The notes: generated by a model not told the origin, from the letters alone. 64,000 bases of DNA from Yunchengibacter salinarum (GCF_037658235.1 NZ_JBBJLN010000003.1:62001-126000), one strand, 5' to 3'. Counted from the first letter of the stretch, positions 1 through 11,008 are shown. Numbers and translations: made by a program.

Positions 1-1371
<1,371 letters not shown>

Positions 1372-1378
1372 GGACGCT

Positions 1379-2767
1379 TTACTCCGTTTGATCTGTGTTG
1401 GACCGGTGATCCGCCATGGACCGGGCGGCCTTTTCCGATGCCGCTTTCTCACGCATACGCGCCGCGCCGCCGGGGCGGGCGGTCTGCCGCGCGCGGGTCA
1501 GCCCCAGCGCATCGGGCGCAATGTCCGCCGTGATGGTGCTGCCCGCGCCCACCAGCGCGCCCGCGCCAATGGTCACCGGCGCCACCAGCGCGCTGTTGGA
1601 GCCGATAAAGGCCCGCTCGCCGATCTCCGTATGGTGCTTGTTCACGCCGTCATAATTGCAGGTGATGGTGCCCGCGCCCACATTGGCCCCGGCGCCCACA
1701 GTGGCATCGCCGATATAGGACAGATGGTTCACCTTCGCGCCCGCGCCGATGCCGGCCTTTTTCACTTCCACGAAATTGCCGATGCGGGCATCCGCGCCAA
1801 CCGTGGTGCCGGGTCGCAGCCGGGCATAGGGGCCCACCGTGGCGCCGCTGTCCACCCGGCACCCTTCCAGGTGGGAAAAGGCGCGGATGGTGGCGCCGTC
1901 CGCCACGCTCACACCGGGGCCGAACACCACATGGGGCTCCACCGTCACATCCGGGGACAGCACCGTGTCATGGGCGAAGATCACGCTGTCCGGGTCTTGC
2001 AGGCTGACGCCCGCGTCCATGGCCTCATGCCGTCGGCGGTGTTGATAAAAGGCTTCCGCGCGCGCCAGGTCCGCCCGGCTGTTGATGCCGAGCACATCGC
2101 CCTCGCGGGCTTCCACCACGGCCACGTCGCGCCCGTCCCGCCGGGCCAGCGCCACCAGGTCGGTCAGATAGAATTCCCCGGCGGCATTGTCGTTGGTCAA
2201 CTCGCCCAGCCAGCCTTCGAGCCGGGCGCCATCCACCACCATCATGCCGCTGTTGCACAGCTTGATGGCCTTTTCGGCGACGCTGGCATCCTTGTATTCC
2301 ACGATCCTTTCCAGCCCGCCATCGGGCGCCGTGACAAGGCGCCCATAGCGGGCCGGGTCGCGCGGTGTGAAGCCCAGCACCACCAGCCCCGTATTGGCGC
2401 TGGCGCGGCGGGCCTCCAGCATGGCGGTCATCACGCTTTCCGGCACAAAGGGCACATCGCCGTACAGCACCACCACATCGCCGGTGAAGCCTTCCAGATG
2501 GGGCAGGGCGGCGCGTGTTGCATCGCCGGTGCCGAGCTGTTCCTCCTGCACCGCGATCTGCCAGTGGGGCAGGGCGGCCTCCACCTGCTCCCGACCCGCG
2601 CCGACCACCAGAATGCGCCGGTCGGGCGACAGCCGCTCCACCGTGTCGGTCAGGTGGCGGATCATGGGCTTGCCCGCAATGGGGTGCAGCACCTTGTGGG
2701 TGCGGGATTTCATGCGCGTGCCCTTGCCGGCGGCCAGAACGATGACGGCGATTTCATGCAGGGTCAT
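1379..2767 (-). CDS. glmU: Bifunctional UDP-N-acetylglucosamine pyrophosphorylase / glucosamine-1-phosphate N-acetyltransferase
   Basis: Acetylates glucosamine-1-phosphate and then uridylylates it to UDP-GlcNAc. The 462 residues match the family length. The N-terminal nucleotidyltransferase domain has the signature LAAGKGTRM at about residues 11-19, then QLGTGDA and YGDVPF. The C-terminal third is a left-handed beta helix of hexapeptide repeats (GARIGNFVEVKKAGIG, GAGANVGAGTITCNYDG) that carries the acetyltransferase. The start MTLHEIAVIVLAAG places the nucleotide-binding loop at the usual distance from the N-terminus. It lies directly upstream of glmS. Confidence 0.97.
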   Translation of the reverse strand: MTLHEIAVIVLAAGKGTRMKSRTHKVLHPIAGKPMIRHLTDTVERLSPDRRILVVGAGREQVEAALPHWQIAVQEEQLGTGDATRAALPHLEGFTGDVVVLYGDVPFVPESVMTAMLEARRASANTGLVVLGFTPRDPARYGRLVTAPDGGLERIVEYKDASVAEKAIKLCNSGMMVVDGARLEGWLGELTNDNAAGEFYLTDLVALARRDGRDVAVVEAREGDVLGINSRADLARAEAFYQHRRRHEAMDAGVSLQDPDSVIFAHDTVLSPDVTVEPHVVFGPGVSVADGATIRAFSHLEGCRVDSGATVGPYARLRPGTTVGADARIGNFVEVKKAGIGAGAKVNHLSYIGDATVGAGANVGAGTITCNYDGVNKHHTEIGERAFIGSNSALVAPVTIGAGALVGAGSTITADIAPDALGLTRARQTARPGGAARMREKAASEKAARSMADHRSNTDQTE

Positions 2768-2852
2768 GGGCTTTTTCCGCTCTGTTCCGGTTGATGGACG
2801 GGGTCGGGGACATGAAAGATACCCCGTTCGGTACTGGATTTCGCCCGGTCGC

Positions 2853-3974
2853 TCAAGGGGTGATCGCGGGCCGGTCAGGCCGGTCGGGCTGGCCGGTGGA
2901 TGGTTCGGTCGGCGGTTCGGTCAGGCGGCCCAGCGGAATGGTCCGCCAACTGGGCTGGGCACCGCGCCGGGCCGCGCGCCGGTCCTGCCAGGCGCGATAG
3001 GCCCGCAATCCCCATGTGTCCAGCCGCGCGGCCAATGGCAGCAATGGCACCGGCAGCGGATTGAACGGGGTGGGCCGGGCATAGGCCCACAGTTCCAGGC
3101 GCCCGCGCCCTTCCTGCGCGGCGCCGCGCCCGTGGAAGCCATGGGTGTTGGCCACCACCAGCGTACCGGCCTTGACCGACAGGCCCATCGGGTCGGCCAG
3201 CCCCATGGCCTTGCGATCGGCTTCCCGCAGCCTGAGCGAACCCTTTTCCGAATAGCCGTCCGGCGCGGTGCGGGCGGTCAGGCTTTTGCGGTATTCAAAG
3301 GCCAGTCGCCGCCAGCTCAGCCTGTGGGAGCCGGGCACATAGGTGAACGGCCCGTCTTCCGGCGCCACATCCTGAAGAAACAGCCACGCCTTCACACTGG
3401 GATGAAAGGTGTCGCTGTGCAGGGTTTTCTGCGGGTCGGACCCGCCCGCCACGGCGCCGTTGCGGATGCGCTGCACATAAAGAAGGGGCGCGCGCGCCTT
3501 GCCCGCCGCATAGGCCACGCGGCGGCCCATGCGGGCGGCTTTCAGGGCCCGGTCAATGGCGGGCAGCCGGGCCAGGGCGAGCCGGTCCAGCAACAGCCGT
3601 TCGGTCAGTGTGTTGCCCTGCTGCATGGCGCGCACGTCCAGGCCGGTACCGTCGGCGATTTCAAGGTCCGCGCGCAGGGCGGCGATGGTTTCGGGGTCGA
3701 GCGCATCTTCAAACACCACGAAGCCATCCCGGTGGAAGCGCCGACGGGCCTGTCTGTCCATCAGCGGGGTCAGCAGCGCCCAGCGCAGGCGGGCCACCAG
3801 ATGGGCCAGCATCACCCGCGCCACATGCAATCCCAGCCGGTTGGCGATATGGCTGGCCAGAACCGGATTGTCCCGAAAGGACTTGGCACCCGTCAACGGG
3901 GATAGCAGCCACACAGGCAGCAGCCAGGGGCGCTTCAGGATCAGCTTGGCCGGGTGCGGCGCGGGCTTGGGCAT
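2853..3974 (-). CDS. Phytanoyl-CoA dioxygenase (PhyH) family protein
   Basis: Predicted Fe(II)/2-oxoglutarate-dependent oxygenase of 373 residues. The double-stranded beta-helix facial triad is visible: an HSD motif in TLHSDTFHPS, and a distal histidine in NTHGFHGRG followed by the 2-oxoglutarate-binding arginine region RLELWAY. The N-terminal 60 residues are hydrophobic and basic (LLPVWLLSPLTG, HVARVMLAHLVARL), so membrane association is possible. The substrate cannot be deduced. It lies 85 bases upstream of glmU on the same strand, so co-transcription is possible but no functional link is evident. A second, unrelated PhyH gene is at 29576-30511. Confidence 0.82.
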   Translation of the reverse strand: MPKPAPHPAKLILKRPWLLPVWLLSPLTGAKSFRDNPVLASHIANRLGLHVARVMLAHLVARLRWALLTPLMDRQARRRFHRDGFVVFEDALDPETIAALRADLEIADGTGLDVRAMQQGNTLTERLLLDRLALARLPAIDRALKAARMGRRVAYAAGKARAPLLYVQRIRNGAVAGGSDPQKTLHSDTFHPSVKAWLFLQDVAPEDGPFTYVPGSHRLSWRRLAFEYRKSLTARTAPDGYSEKGSLRLREADRKAMGLADPMGLSVKAGTLVVANTHGFHGRGAAQEGRGRLELWAYARPTPFNPLPVPLLPLAARLDTWGLRAYRAWQDRRAARRGAQPSWRTIPLGRLTEPPTEPSTGQPDRPDRPAITP

Positions 3975-4170
3975 GGGGGCTCCCGATTTGTGCGGTGTTC
4001 AGCGGCGCCGCAAGGGCTGGCTGCCAGCATGGCAGACCCCTGAATACAGAGAGACGGGGGCCGCCTTCAAACAAAAAAAGCCTTGGCCTTTCCCCCGAAC
4101 GGGCGCTACCCCCTTGGGATGGAGGAGCGGGTCGTCGCGGCCCGATCGCACGCCAAGGGGGAGAGAGACC

Positions 4171-5676
4171 ATGATCCAGCATGACCATTATATCGCGGGC
4201 CAGCGCGTAAGCGGCACCAGTGGCCGGTTCGGGCCGCTTTATAATCCCAGCACCGGCGCCGAGGCGGGCCGGGTGGCTCTGGCTGACCGGGGCGAGGTGG
4301 AAAACGCTGTCGCCGCCGCCCAAAACGCCTTTCCCGACTGGGCGGGCACCAGCGTGGTGAAGCGCGCGCGGGTGCTGCAAAATCTGGTGCGCATCCTGTA
4401 TGACCGCAAGGATGCGCTGGCCGAGGTGCTGGCCAGCGAGCACGGCAAGGTGTTTTCCGATGCGCAGGGCGATGTGCAGCGCGGCCTGGAAGTGGCGGAG
4501 TTCGCTCAGGGCATCCCCCATCTGCTGAAGGGGGAATACAGCGACAATGTTTCCGCCGGCATCGACATGTATTCCATGCGCAAGCCGCTGGGCGTGGTGG
4601 CGGGGATCACGCCGTTCAATTTCCCGGCCATGATCCCCTTGTGGATGTCCAGCGTGGCCATAGCCTGCGGCAACAGTTTCGTGCTCAAGCCGTCGGAAAA
4701 GGACCCCGGCGTGCCCATGATGCTCGCGGACTGCTGGGCGGAAGCGGGTCTGCCGCCGGGGGTGTTCAATGTGGTCAATGGCGACAAGGAAGCGGTGGAC
4801 ACGCTGTGCACCGACGAGCGGGTCAGGGCGGTGAGCTTTGTGGGCTCCACCGCCATTGCCGGGCATGTCTATGCCACCGCCACCGCCCATGGCAAACGCG
4901 CCCAGTGCATGGGCGGGGCCAAGAACCATATGGTCATCATGCCGGATGCGGACATGGAACAGGTGGCGGATGCCCTGATCGGGTCCGCCTATGGCTCGGC
5001 GGGCGAGCGTTGCATGGCGATTTCCGTGGCCGTGCCCGTGGGCCGGGAAACGGCGGACACGCTCCGCGACATGCTCACGCCGCGGGTGGAGGCACTGTCC
5101 GTCTCCCACAGTTTCGACAAGGGCGCCGACATGGGGCCGCTGGTGACCGCCGAGCACCGCGACAAGGTGAAAGGCTATATCGACCTGGCCGAGAGTGAGG
5201 GCGCCGACGTGGTGGTGGACGGCCGCGGTTTTCAGCAGAGCCAGCAGGGCTATGAGGGCGGCTTTTATCTGGGCGGCAGCCTGTTCGACCATGTGACGCC
5301 CGATATGCGCTCCTACAAGGATGAAATCTTCGGCCCCACATTGCAGATCGTGCGGGCCGAATCCTTTGATGAGGCCATGGCCCTGCCCAGCGCCCATGAA
5401 TATGGCAATGGCACATCCATCTTCACCCGCAATGGCCGGGCGGCGCGCGCCTATGCCGATGCTGTGGAAGTGGGCATGGTGGGCATCAATGTGCCGATCC
5501 CGGTGCCGCTGGCCTTTCACAGCTTCGGCGGTTGGAAGAACAGCGCTTTTGGCGACATCAACCAGCACGGCATGGAAGGCGTGCGCTTCTACACCAAGAC
5601 CAAGACGGTGACCAGCCGCTGGCCTGAGGGGATGCCGTCCAGCGCCGATTTCACCATGCCGACGCTGGGAAACTGA
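4171..5676 (+). CDS. mmsA: Methylmalonate-semialdehyde dehydrogenase (CoA-acylating)
   Basis: Converts methylmalonate semialdehyde to propionyl-CoA using NAD and CoA, the last step of valine catabolism. The protein is 501 residues from ATG 4171, which has a clear ribosome binding site (GGGGGAGAGAGA); the frame is open upstream but has no comparable start. NAD-fold motifs include GVVAGITPFNFPAMIPLWM, characteristic of MmsA, and VLKPSEKDPG. The catalytic cysteine is Cys281 in GSAGERCMAIS. The rest of the valine pathway (dehydrogenase, hydrolase, mmsB) resumes at 11495, about 5.8 kb downstream, after a transporter and a peptidase. Confidence 0.95.
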   Translation: MIQHDHYIAGQRVSGTSGRFGPLYNPSTGAEAGRVALADRGEVENAVAAAQNAFPDWAGTSVVKRARVLQNLVRILYDRKDALAEVLASEHGKVFSDAQGDVQRGLEVAEFAQGIPHLLKGEYSDNVSAGIDMYSMRKPLGVVAGITPFNFPAMIPLWMSSVAIACGNSFVLKPSEKDPGVPMMLADCWAEAGLPPGVFNVVNGDKEAVDTLCTDERVRAVSFVGSTAIAGHVYATATAHGKRAQCMGGAKNHMVIMPDADMEQVADALIGSAYGSAGERCMAISVAVPVGRETADTLRDMLTPRVEALSVSHSFDKGADMGPLVTAEHRDKVKGYIDLAESEGADVVVDGRGFQQSQQGYEGGFYLGGSLFDHVTPDMRSYKDEIFGPTLQIVRAESFDEAMALPSAHEYGNGTSIFTRNGRAARAYADAVEVGMVGINVPIPVPLAFHSFGGWKNSAFGDINQHGMEGVRFYTKTKTVTSRWPEGMPSSADFTMPTLGN

Positions 5677-5797
5677 CCCGGCCCGGCGGGCAACCTTGAA
5701 GCCGGGGGCTTTCGGGCCAAGGTGATAATGGGAATGGTCGGGTGCGCGCGGTGCGTATCCGGCCCGTTTTATCCACCTGGCTTGGCACGGGTGCTTG

Positions 5798-7738
5798 ATG
5801 CCGGACACGCTTCTGGGGCCGATGGATTCGGATATGATCCTTACCCTGACCATTCTGGTCGGCGTGTTCGTGCTGTTCGTGCGCGATGCCTATCCGCCCC
5901 ACATGGTAGCCCTGGGCGCCATGGCAACGCTGATCGCCACGGGCATCATCAGCACCGAACAGGCGCTCGGCGTGTTTTCCAGCGCCGCCCCCATCACCAT
6001 CGCCGCCATGTTCGTGTTGTCGGCGGCGCTGGAAAGCAGCGGCGTGATCGCGCTGATTGGCCGCAAGGTGCTGAACGTGGCGGCACGCAACCAGTTTCTG
6101 GCGCTGGTGGGGCTTCTGGGGGCGGTGATGGTGTCGTCGGCCATGATGAACAACACGCCCATTGTGATCGTGATGGCGCCCGTGATCATCGCTGTGGCGA
6201 AGGAACTGGGCGATTATTCCAGTAAATATCTGATCCCCTTGTCTTATGCGGCCATATTGGGGGGCACCACCACGCTGATCGGCACCTCCACCAATATTCT
6301 GGTGGCGGGCATGGCGGCGGATCGGGGGATGACCCCCTTCACCATGTTCGAGATCGCCCCCGCCGGGCTTGTGGTGGCGGGGGTGGGCGCGGTTTATCTG
6401 GCGGTGATCGGGCGCAAGCTGCTGCCAAAGCGGGAAATGATGCAGCAGCAGCTTGTGGACGAGGACAGGCGCAAGAATTTCATCGCCGAAATGCTGGTGC
6501 CTTCGGGCTCGCCGCTGGTGGGGCGCACGCTGAACCAGGTCAATATACCGGACTCGATCGGCTGCGACGTGGTGGACCTGGTGCGTGAGGGGCGGGGCAG
6601 CCGCTCCGTGTCCAGGGGGTTTCGCAGCCGCATGGCGGACGTGATCGGCCGGGGGCGCCGCCGGGCGGATGCCCGCCTGGAAGAGGATAGCGAAGCGCGG
6701 CAAATCATCGGCGACACCGGCGTGCCCGGCACCGGCAAATCCGCCTTTCGGGATGTGCCGCTGAGCGCCGGTGACCGCATCGTGCTGCGCACCAGTCGCG
6801 CCGATCTGATGGCGGTTCGCCGCCTGTTGCACCTGACCCCCGCGCCGGATGCGGTGCCGGGGGGCGAGCCGGTGGACACCCGGCGCACGGAAGTGGTGGA
6901 AGGCGTGGTCAGCCATATGTCCGACCTGATCGGCAAACGCCCGGCGGACCTGCGCTATCGCCGCTATTATCGCACTTATATTCTGGCGGTTCACCGGGCC
7001 AGCCACCACATCATCGGTCATTTCGAGGATCTCACCCTGCGCCACGGCGATGTGCTTCTGGTGGAAGGGCCGGAAGATGAACTGGACGAACTGTTCCGCA
7101 ATGAGGATCTGGAGCGCCTGACCCCGGTGGCCGACAAGCCCCTGCACCGCCGGAAAGCATGGGTCTCGCTGATGGCCATTCTGGGCGTCATCGGCCTGGC
7201 GGCGGCGGGGGTGATGCCCATTGCCGGGCTGGCGCTGATCGCCACCGTACTGGTGGTTGCCTGTGGCTGCGTTACGCCGGAGGCGGCCTATCGGGCCATT
7301 GAATGGCGCATCCTGCTGTTGATTTTCGGGATGCTCAGCCTGTCAAAAGCGATGGAAACCACGGGCGTGGCGAACCTGATCGTGTCCACCATGGCGGATC
7401 ATGCGGCCGCCTTCGGCCCGCTGGCGGTGCTGGCGATGACCTATCTGATGACCAGTGTGATGACGGAACTGCTGTCCAACAATGCCGCCGCCGTACTGCT
7501 GACGCCGCTGGCCATCGGCATTGCCGACCAGATGGGCGTGGATGCCCGCCCGCTTCTGGTGGCGGTGATGTTCGGCGCCAGCGCCAGCTTTGCCACGCCG
7601 ATCGGCTACCAGACCAACACTTATGTGTTCAATGCGGGCAATTACCGCTTCACCGATTTCGTTCGTGTGGGGCTGCCGCTCAATTTGATCCTGCTGGTGG
7701 TGGCGGTGCTGGTGATCCCGGAAATCTGGGAGTTTTAG
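5798..7738 (+). CDS. SLC13/DASS-family transporter with internal RCK_C (TrkA-C) domains
   Basis: About 646 residues with the architecture of bacterial SLC13-type permeases: hydrophobic helices (residues 10-215), a soluble centre (about 220-440) and a second membrane block (445-646). Anion-permease signatures are MVSSAMMNNTPIVIVM and GTSTNILVAG in the first half and MTELLSNNAAAVLLTP with SFATPIGYQTN in the second. The centre holds two TrkA-C-like modules (around FIAEMLVPSGSPLVGRTL and VVEGVVSHMSDLIG). The first contains an Arg-rich insertion of about 55 residues that includes GVPGTGKS (308-315). Substrate (dicarboxylate, sulfate or other anion) is unknown. ATG 5798 is chosen; TTG 5795 and ATG 5822 are alternatives, the latter with a nearby GGGG. 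Confidence 0.85.
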   Translation: MPDTLLGPMDSDMILTLTILVGVFVLFVRDAYPPHMVALGAMATLIATGIISTEQALGVFSSAAPITIAAMFVLSAALESSGVIALIGRKVLNVAARNQFLALVGLLGAVMVSSAMMNNTPIVIVMAPVIIAVAKELGDYSSKYLIPLSYAAILGGTTTLIGTSTNILVAGMAADRGMTPFTMFEIAPAGLVVAGVGAVYLAVIGRKLLPKREMMQQQLVDEDRRKNFIAEMLVPSGSPLVGRTLNQVNIPDSIGCDVVDLVREGRGSRSVSRGFRSRMADVIGRGRRRADARLEEDSEARQIIGDTGVPGTGKSAFRDVPLSAGDRIVLRTSRADLMAVRRLLHLTPAPDAVPGGEPVDTRRTEVVEGVVSHMSDLIGKRPADLRYRRYYRTYILAVHRASHHIIGHFEDLTLRHGDVLLVEGPEDELDELFRNEDLERLTPVADKPLHRRKAWVSLMAILGVIGLAAAGVMPIAGLALIATVLVVACGCVTPEAAYRAIEWRILLLIFGMLSLSKAMETTGVANLIVSTMADHAAAFGPLAVLAMTYLMTSVMTELLSNNAAAVLLTPLAIGIADQMGVDARPLLVAVMFGASASFATPIGYQTNTYVFNAGNYRFTDFVRVGLPLNLILLVVAVLVIPEIWEF

Positions 7739-7753
7739 GTTTTATGATTTCAC

Positions 7754-7781
7754 GCCGGGCGGCTTGCGCCCGGCTTTGTTT
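7754..7781 (+). terminator. Hairpin plus T-rich tract after the SLC13 gene (leader of repeat cluster A)
   Basis: An 8-bp perfect stem (7754-7761 with 7767-7774, GCCGGGCG/CGCCCGGC, 5-base loop) is followed immediately by TTTGTTT. It begins 15 bases after the SLC13 stop codon and looks like an intrinsic terminator. The same arrangement, with a different stem sequence, precedes repeat cluster B. Confidence 0.7.
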
Positions 7782-7782
7782 G

Positions 7783-7890
7783 CGCTCACGCAAGCGTGCT
7801 TCGCACGCGCTCCGCGAGGGCGCCGCACTTGCGGCGGGGCGCGGTCGCGCCCTCCGCCATCCCGTGCAGTGGCGGGATGGCGGTAGAGGC
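7783..7890 (+). repeat. Multi-hairpin intergenic repeat, copy A1
   Basis: Unit running from CGCTCACGC to GGTAGAGGC. It can form four stems in order: P1 GCGTGC/GCACGC, P2 GCCGC/GCGGC (loop ACTT), P3 GGGCGC/GCGCCC (loop GGTC) and P4 GCCATCCCG/CGGGATGGC. It resembles eight other copies in the window. P3 differs in sequence from most copies but still pairs. No supported gene overlaps it. Confidence 0.9.
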
Positions 7891-7922
7891 AAGGTTGGTG
7901 CGGGTTGGGGCTGGTTTTTTGC

Positions 7923-8000
7923 CGCTCATGCAAGCGTGCTTCGCACGCGCTCCGCGAGGGCGCCGCACTGGCGGCGGGCCACGCTTGTGGCCGTCGGATG
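7923..8000 (+). repeat. Multi-hairpin intergenic repeat, copy A2 (3' part diverged)
   Basis: Second tandem unit, preceded by a six-T run (GGTTTTTTGCCGCTCATG). P1 (GCGTGC/GCACGC), P2 (GCCGC/GCGGC, loop ACTG) and P3 (GGCCAC/GTGGCC, loop GCTT) are intact. The usual CATCCCGC stem P4 is replaced by unrelated sequence beginning GGATGGGTC. The tail TTGGTGCGGG, which follows A1, recurs at about 8021-8030. Confidence 0.8.
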
Positions 8001-8236
8001 GGTCTGTGTTCCGGGCCATGTTGGTGCGGGTGCGGTGTGGCGCGGTCGCGGCTTCCGGTGCTGCTGTGGGCAGGCGGGGTGGCTAATCCTTGGTTTGGTC
8101 GGGCCGTCGGGGCTTGACCGGGGGCGCGGGGCGCCGCTTAATATGGCGAGATTGGCGCCCGGCCCTTCGATATTGCATCCATGCCGGGAACACACCCATG
8201 CCGGGAACGCGCGACTTATTCGGGGGACTGATCAGG
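8001..8236 (+). promoter_or_regulatory. Leader region of the M16 peptidase gene with possible promoter
   Basis: No gene is seen between repeat A2 and the peptidase start. A possible sigma-70 promoter is TTGACC (8114-8119) with TTAATA (8138-8143, 18-base spacer) or TAATAT (8139-8144, 19-base spacer). A 13-base direct repeat, CCATGCCGGGAAC, occurs at 8179-8191 and 8196-8208. Its second ATG (8198) is in frame with the peptidase and is an alternative start. Confidence 0.4.
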
Positions 8237-10999
8237 ATGATGTGGTTGACGCTGGCTGCGCGGTGGGCGCGGCGCATGACGACCGGGGGGCTGTTGCTGG
8301 CCACCGGCGGGGCCGGGGCCTTTGCTGCGGGGGATGAGGGCGAGCTCAAAATCGCTTATGACACCTTCACGCTGGAAAACGGCCTGCGCGTGGTGGTGCA
8401 TGAAGATCGCAAGGCGCCCGTGGTGGCCGTGGGAGTCTGGTATCATGTGGGCTCCAAGAACGAGCCGGAGGGCAAGACCGGCTTCGCCCATCTGTTCGAG
8501 CATCTGATGTTCAACGGGTCGGAAAACTTCGATGGGGAGTTCTTCGAGCCGCTGGAAAAAGTGGGCGCCACAGACCTGAACGGCACCACCTGGTTCGACC
8601 GCACCAATTATTTCGAAACCGTGCCGAAGCCGGCGCTGGACCTGGCGCTGTGGCTGGAATCCGATCGCATGGGCCATCTGCTCGGCGCCGTCACGCAGGA
8701 GAAGCTGGAAAATCAGATCGGCGTGGTGCAGAACGAAAAGCGCCAGGGCGACAACGAACCTTATGGCCTGGTGACCTACCGCCAGCTCGAGGGGCTGTTC
8801 CCCGCAGGGCACCCCTATCGCCATTCCACCATCGGTTCCATGGAGGATCTGTCCGCCGCGTCGCTGGACGATGTGAAAAACTGGTTCAGGGAATATTATG
8901 GCACCGCCAATACGGTGGTGGTGCTGGCGGGCGACATCACAGTGGATGAGGCCCGCGACAAGGTGAGCCATTATTTCGGGGATATCGAGCCCGGCCCGCC
9001 GGTGCAGCGCCTGAAGCAGTGGGTGCCGGTAAAGGATCAATCCGTCTTTGAAACCATGCAGGACCGGGTGCCCCAATCCCGCATTTACCGCAGTTGGGCG
9101 GTGGCGCCGCGCACGGATCGGGATGCCCTGCGGCTGGATGTGGCCGCCGAGGTGCTGACCAATGGCAAGACGGGGCCGCTTTACAAGGCGCTGGTCTATG
9201 ACGCTGAGATCGCCACCGGTGTACGTGCCAGCCTGCAACGTCAGGAACTGGCCAGCATTTTTGAAGTCCGGGTGGATGTGAAGCCCGGCGCCGATCCGAA
9301 AAAGGCGGAAGCCCTGCTGGATCAGGTGATGGCCGAATTTCTGGAAAAAGGCCCCACCAGCGCGCAGGTGAAACGCGCCAGAACCACCATGCGGGCGGAT
9401 GTGTTGCGCGGCCTTGAGAAAATGGGCGGCTTTGGCGGCGTTGGCGCGGTGCTGGCCCGTGGCACGCTGTATGCCGGGGATGCGGGCTTCATCAATACGG
9501 AGCTGGACTGGCTGGAAAATGCCCGCCGTCAGGGCGTGTCGAAGGCGGCGCGGTCCTGGCTGTCTCGCGGGTTTCACCAGATCACCGTCACCCCCTTTGG
9601 CGACCTGAAAACAGCCGGGGGCGGGGCGGATCGCAGCCAGCCGCCCGCCGTGGGCGAGATGCCGGACCTGACCTTTCCGCCGCTTGAGACCGCCACGCTG
9701 GACAATGGCATGAAGGTGGTTTTGGCCCGGCGCAAATCCGTGCCTGTGGTGCGGTTCGGCTTTCAGATGGACGCGGGTTATGCCGCCGATCAGGGGCGCA
9801 AGCCTGGCACGGCCAGCTTTACGCTGGGCATGATGGGCGAGGGCACCACCAGCCGTTCGGCGCTGGAACTGTCCGATGCCATCCGCGATCTGGGCGCACG
9901 GATCGACACCGATAGCACGCTGGACACATCCCATGTGGGGCTGACCGCGCTGGCGGAAAACCTGCCGGAGTCCGTGGGGCTGGCGGCTGATGTGATCCGC
10001 AACCCCGCCTTTGACCCAACTGAACTGGAACGCCTGCGCAAGCGCTGGATCGCCCGCATCAACCGGGAAAAGGCGCAGCCCGTGCAGCTTGGTCTGCGCA
10101 CGCTGCCGCCGCTGCTGTACGGCGACGGGCACGCCTATGCCAATCCGCTGACCGGCACCGGCACGGTGGCCAGCATTCAGGCCATCGCGCGGGAGGATCT
10201 GGTGGCCTTCCACCGGGACTGGGTGCGCCCGGACAATATGACCGTTTTCGTGGTGGGCGATGTGGCCATGGGGACGGTCATGGAGTCCCTGAACCGTGCC
10301 TTTGGGGACTGGCGCGCGCCGGAAAGCCCGGTTCCCACCAAGAATCTGGCCCCCGTGGACCTGCCGGACGGCGACCGCGTGGTGATTCTGGATCGGCCCG
10401 GTTCGCCGCAATCCCTGATCCTGGGCGGCCTTTTGCTGCCCCCCACCGGTGCGGCGGACGAGTTGCCGCTGAATATTGCCAACAGCGTTCTGGGCGGCAA
10501 TTTCACCGCCCGCGTCAATATGAACCTGCGCGAGGACAAGGGCTGGGCCTACGGCGCCTATACCATCACCTTTGATGCCCGTGGCCAGCGCATGTGGCTG
10601 GCCTATGCCCCGGTGCAGAGCGACAAGACCGGGGAATCGCTGACGGAATTGCTGTCGGAGGTAAACAGCTATCTGGGCGATGCGCCCGCCACGAAAGCGG
10701 AGCTTTCCAAGGTGGTGCGCAACCGGGTCAACAGCCTGCCGGGCCGCTTCGAATCCAATGGCGCGGTCCTGGATAACCTGATGTCCAACAGCCGCTTTGG
10801 CCGCCCGCTGGACCATGTGACCACACTGAAAGACCGTTTGAGCCGCATGGACCCGGACAAGCTGATGACCGCCGCGCGGGCCCACCTGCACCCGGACAGG
10901 ATCACCTGGCTGATCGTGGGTGACGCGGACACCATCCGCAGCGAGCTTGAGGGTCTGGACCTGGGCCCGGTCGAGGAAATGAGCAGCACGGGGCCCTAA
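8237..10999 (+). CDS. Secreted M16 (pitrilysin/insulinase) family zinc metallopeptidase
   Basis: About 920 residues with two M16 halves. The N-terminal half carries the inverted zinc motif HLFEH at residues 85-89 and a likely third ligand Glu167 in GVVQNEKRQG, so it should be catalytic. The C-terminal half (LGMMGEGTTSRSALEL) lacks HxxEH and is probably structural, as is usual for the family. A signal peptide follows the start (RRMTTGGLLLATGGAGAFAAG), so it acts in the periplasm. ATG 8237 is preferred because it places the signal near the N-terminus and follows GGGG and CAGG; ATG 8198 is possible. It sits between repeat clusters A and B. Its substrates are unknown. Confidence 0.92.
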   Translation: MMWLTLAARWARRMTTGGLLLATGGAGAFAAGDEGELKIAYDTFTLENGLRVVVHEDRKAPVVAVGVWYHVGSKNEPEGKTGFAHLFEHLMFNGSENFDGEFFEPLEKVGATDLNGTTWFDRTNYFETVPKPALDLALWLESDRMGHLLGAVTQEKLENQIGVVQNEKRQGDNEPYGLVTYRQLEGLFPAGHPYRHSTIGSMEDLSAASLDDVKNWFREYYGTANTVVVLAGDITVDEARDKVSHYFGDIEPGPPVQRLKQWVPVKDQSVFETMQDRVPQSRIYRSWAVAPRTDRDALRLDVAAEVLTNGKTGPLYKALVYDAEIATGVRASLQRQELASIFEVRVDVKPGADPKKAEALLDQVMAEFLEKGPTSAQVKRARTTMRADVLRGLEKMGGFGGVGAVLARGTLYAGDAGFINTELDWLENARRQGVSKAARSWLSRGFHQITVTPFGDLKTAGGGADRSQPPAVGEMPDLTFPPLETATLDNGMKVVLARRKSVPVVRFGFQMDAGYAADQGRKPGTASFTLGMMGEGTTSRSALELSDAIRDLGARIDTDSTLDTSHVGLTALAENLPESVGLAADVIRNPAFDPTELERLRKRWIARINREKAQPVQLGLRTLPPLLYGDGHAYANPLTGTGTVASIQAIAREDLVAFHRDWVRPDNMTVFVVGDVAMGTVMESLNRAFGDWRAPESPVPTKNLAPVDLPDGDRVVILDRPGSPQSLILGGLLLPPTGAADELPLNIANSVLGGNFTARVNMNLREDKGWAYGAYTITFDARGQRMWLAYAPVQSDKTGESLTELLSEVNSYLGDAPATKAELSKVVRNRVNSLPGRFESNGAVLDNLMSNSRFGRPLDHVTTLKDRLSRMDPDKLMTAARAHLHPDRITWLIVGDADTIRSELEGLDLGPVEEMSSTGP

Positions 11000-11008
11000 A
11001 GCGGCGAG

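Noticed and set aside
8216..10891. An open frame of about 890 codons on the minus strand across the M16 peptidase
   Set aside because: It is antisense to a clear M16 gene, is rich in His, Arg and Gln as expected for the complement of GC-rich coding DNA, and shows no family motif.
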